A DNA stretch of 5,285 nt from JAHJRN01 sp043805355 (lineage in GTDB: Bacteria > Patescibacteriota > Patescibacteriia > 2-12-FULL-60-25): the NCBI GenBank assembly GCA_043805355.1, contig JAZDIB010000009.1:1-5285 (forward strand), read 5' to 3'. Positions 4,475-5,285 of this stretch are shown in pieces. Made by a program: the position numbers and the translations under genes. The notes beneath the pieces were generated by a model that saw only the letters and a program-made list of their open reading frames with translations, made no database searches and was not told the DNA's origin. How positions within the stretch are numbered: the stretch's first letter is position 1; every line of letters starts with the position of its first letter.

Positions 4475-5047
4475 TCATTCCGGGCGCAGGGCCTGGTCGA
4501 TGCCCTGGCGCAGCTCGATGAGGCCGCGGCCCGTGACGCTGGAGTGGGGGAAGGTGGGGATGTCGGGATAGTCCTTAGCGAGCGACCGCTGGAGCAGGAC
4601 CGTCTCGGACTGCGAGAGCTTGTCCATCTTGTTCAGGACCAGCGCGAAGGGGATGTGCTCGGTCTCGAGGTAGGCGATCATCTCGCGGTCGAGGTCGTTC
4701 ACGTCCCGGCGCGCGTCGACGATGATGAGCACGAGCTTGAGCTGGCGCGCCCCCGACAGGTATTCGAAGATCATGTCGCCCAGGCTCTCGCGCACGGCCT
4801 TCGACGCCTTGGCGAACCCGTATCCCGGCAGGTCGACGAGATAATACTGCCCGTCGACGTCGAAGATGTTGACGGCCCGCGTGCGCCCGGGATCCGCGCT
4901 CTCGTGCGCGAGGCCCTTCTGCCCGGTCAGGCGGTTCAACACCGAGGACTTGCCCACGTTCGAACGCCCGACCAGCGCGACATGCGGCCTCTCGTCGTCC
5001 GGCAGCTGTTCGAGCGTCGTCGCGCTCAGGAGGAAGGTCGCTTTCAC
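4475..5047 (-). CDS. engB: Ribosome biogenesis GTP-binding protein EngB/YsxC
   Basis: A 190-residue TrmE-Era-EngA-EngB-type GTPase, an essential cytoplasmic factor for assembly of the large ribosomal subunit in most bacteria. Motifs from the chosen start: G1 GRSNVGKS (27-34), G2 region PGRT (53-56), G3 DLPG (72-75), with the typical EngB GYGFAK after it, G4 NKMD (139-142) and G5 SSVTGRG (169-175). Length fits the family. The start is set at a GTG (5047-5045) because GGAG lies 7 bases upstream and because the resulting N-terminus (KATFLLSATTLEQLPDD) aligns with the normal EngB start. The frame stays open to an ATG at 5137, but that extension (MWKRYHLFMDTNRS) is unlike the family and overlaps the promoter. 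G4 is NKxD where many EngB proteins have TKxD. The gene is divergent from the membrane-protein gene at 5138. Confidence 0.95.
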   Translation of the reverse strand: MKATFLLSATTLEQLPDDERPHVALVGRSNVGKSSVLNRLTGQKGLAHESADPGRTRAVNIFDVDGQYYLVDLPGYGFAKASKAVRESLGDMIFEYLSGARQLKLVLIIVDARRDVNDLDREMIAYLETEHIPFALVLNKMDKLSQSETVLLQRSLAKDYPDIPTFPHSSVTGRGLIELRQGIDQALRPE

Positions 5048-5051
5048 AGGA

Positions 5052-5065
5052 AGTCTCCGGAGACT
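5052..5065. repeat. 14-base perfect palindrome over the engB start region
   Basis: AGTCTCCGGAGACT is its own reverse complement. It covers five of the six bases of the putative engB -10 box (5066-5061) and the whole GGAG site. A dimeric DNA-binding protein could use it as an operator, or it could be chance; no second copy was found in the window. Confidence 0.5.
5055..5058 (-). promoter_or_regulatory. Shine-Dalgarno GGAG deciding the engB GTG start
   Basis: On the minus strand GGAG is 7 bases before the GTG at 5047. It supports the short EngB start. It lies inside a 14-base palindrome and only about 2 bases past the putative -10 box, so it would lie at the very 5' end of the mRNA. Confidence 0.55.
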
Positions 5066-5090
5066 AGCATTTTCTGACCCCGTCTGTCCA
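5061..5090 (-). promoter_or_regulatory. Probable engB promoter
   Basis: On the minus strand, TGGACA (5090-5085, 5 of 6 matches) is followed after 18 bases by TAGTCT (5066-5061, 3 of 6), with TGC before it as an extended -10. The GTG start is 13 bases further, implying a leader of only about 6 to 7 bases. Confidence 0.45.
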
Positions 5091-5120
5091 AGGGGTGACC
5101 TGTTCGTGTCCATGAATAGG

Positions 5121-5129
5121 TGGTATCGT
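5121..5129 (+). promoter_or_regulatory. Extended -10 promoter for the right-edge gene
   Basis: TGG followed by TATCGT (5124-5129, 4 of 6 matches) forms an extended -10 element 8 bases before the ATG at 5138. No good -35 box is seen 16 to 18 bases upstream. The short distance and the lack of a Shine-Dalgarno site suggest a leaderless mRNA. Confidence 0.4.
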
Positions 5130-5137
5130 TTCCACAT

Positions 5138-5285
5138 ATGAACGAATACAACGACAAACTCATCAGTCGGTGTGTGGCCTACAACGGAGGTCTCGCAGGC
5201 GTGTACGGCCTGGGATTCATCGGTGCTGCCCTGTTCTACCTCCAGACCGCCACGACGTTCACCATGGACATCGTCGGCGTCGCCA
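5138..5285 (+). CDS. Partial CDS, small probable membrane protein
   Basis: Forty-nine codons are visible with no stop before the window ends. A short polar N-terminus (MNEYNDKLISRC) is followed by a Gly-rich hydrophobic stretch, GGLAGVYGLGFIGAALFYL (17-35), a probable membrane helix, then QTATTFTMDIVGVA leading towards what may be a second hydrophobic segment. The GxVYGLGFIGAxxYY-then-ATTFxM pattern is one I recall from short conserved bacterial proteins of unknown function with two hydrophobic segments. The ATG was chosen because the extended -10 box is 8 bases before it and the residue pattern fits from there. It is transcribed away from engB. Confidence 0.75.
   Translation, partial: MNEYNDKLISRCVAYNGGLAGVYGLGFIGAALFYLQTATTFTMDIVGVA

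Noticed and set aside
4544..5077. Long plus-strand open frame opposite engB
   Set aside because: All five GTPase motifs read on the minus strand; the antisense frame has no recognisable feature.
5045..5137. Upstream ATG at 5137 giving EngB 30 extra residues
   Set aside because: The extension is unlike EngB N-termini, has no ribosome-binding site and would cover the promoter. The GTG at 5047 has GGAG at 7 bases and the expected N-terminus.

Overview
The window is a compact, GC-rich (about 65% G+C in the core genes) bacterial chromosomal segment. Gene content and style point to a member of the Candidate Phyla Radiation (Patescibacteria). The clues are two small lipoproteins, one with a Cys-rich HGCIGSAGYxWC-type module and one with leucine-rich repeats, an ABC-F protein with an unusual second half, and promoters sitting almost on top of start codons. 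This assignment is inference from recalled sequence style; no rRNA or other marker is present.

Layout, left to right. At the left edge is a minus-strand promoter with the first codons of a Pro/Ala-rich protein (1-59, incomplete). Next come two separately promoted minus-strand lipoprotein genes (132-653 and 756-1277), with an intrinsic terminator between them. A divergent promoter region near 1284-1334 separates the leucine-rich-repeat lipoprotein from a plus-strand gene of unknown function (1412-1972), which ends in its own terminator. A minus-strand, membrane-anchored nuclease of the archaeal-Holliday-resolvase-related family (2036-2506) follows. It lies in a segment of only about 47% G+C bounded by terminators and looks acquired. 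Upstream of it are a terminator, then a frameshifted small reading frame (2638-2747) lying just behind an ABC-F translation-factor-like ATPase (2765-4228). A repeat-rich spacer (4229-4474) carries nested inverted repeats of the kind scattered in bacterial intergenic regions. The ribosome-assembly GTPase gene engB (4475-5047, minus) comes next. It is divergent from a plus-strand gene for a small, probably membrane protein that runs off the right edge (5138-5285).

The genes do not form one pathway. EngB and the ABC-F protein both act on the ribosome but have separate promoters. The two lipoproteins would be exported and tethered to the membrane surface, while the nuclease would be membrane-bound facing the cytoplasm. 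Several genes share an architecture in which the putative -10 box lies only 6 to 14 bases before the start codon, implying leaderless or nearly leaderless mRNAs. No convincing new multi-gene system is visible. The most interesting points are this promoter pattern, the altered motifs in the second ATPase domain of the ABC-F protein, the membrane-anchored nuclease in an AT-richer patch, the broken 36-residue frame and the palindrome over the engB promoter.
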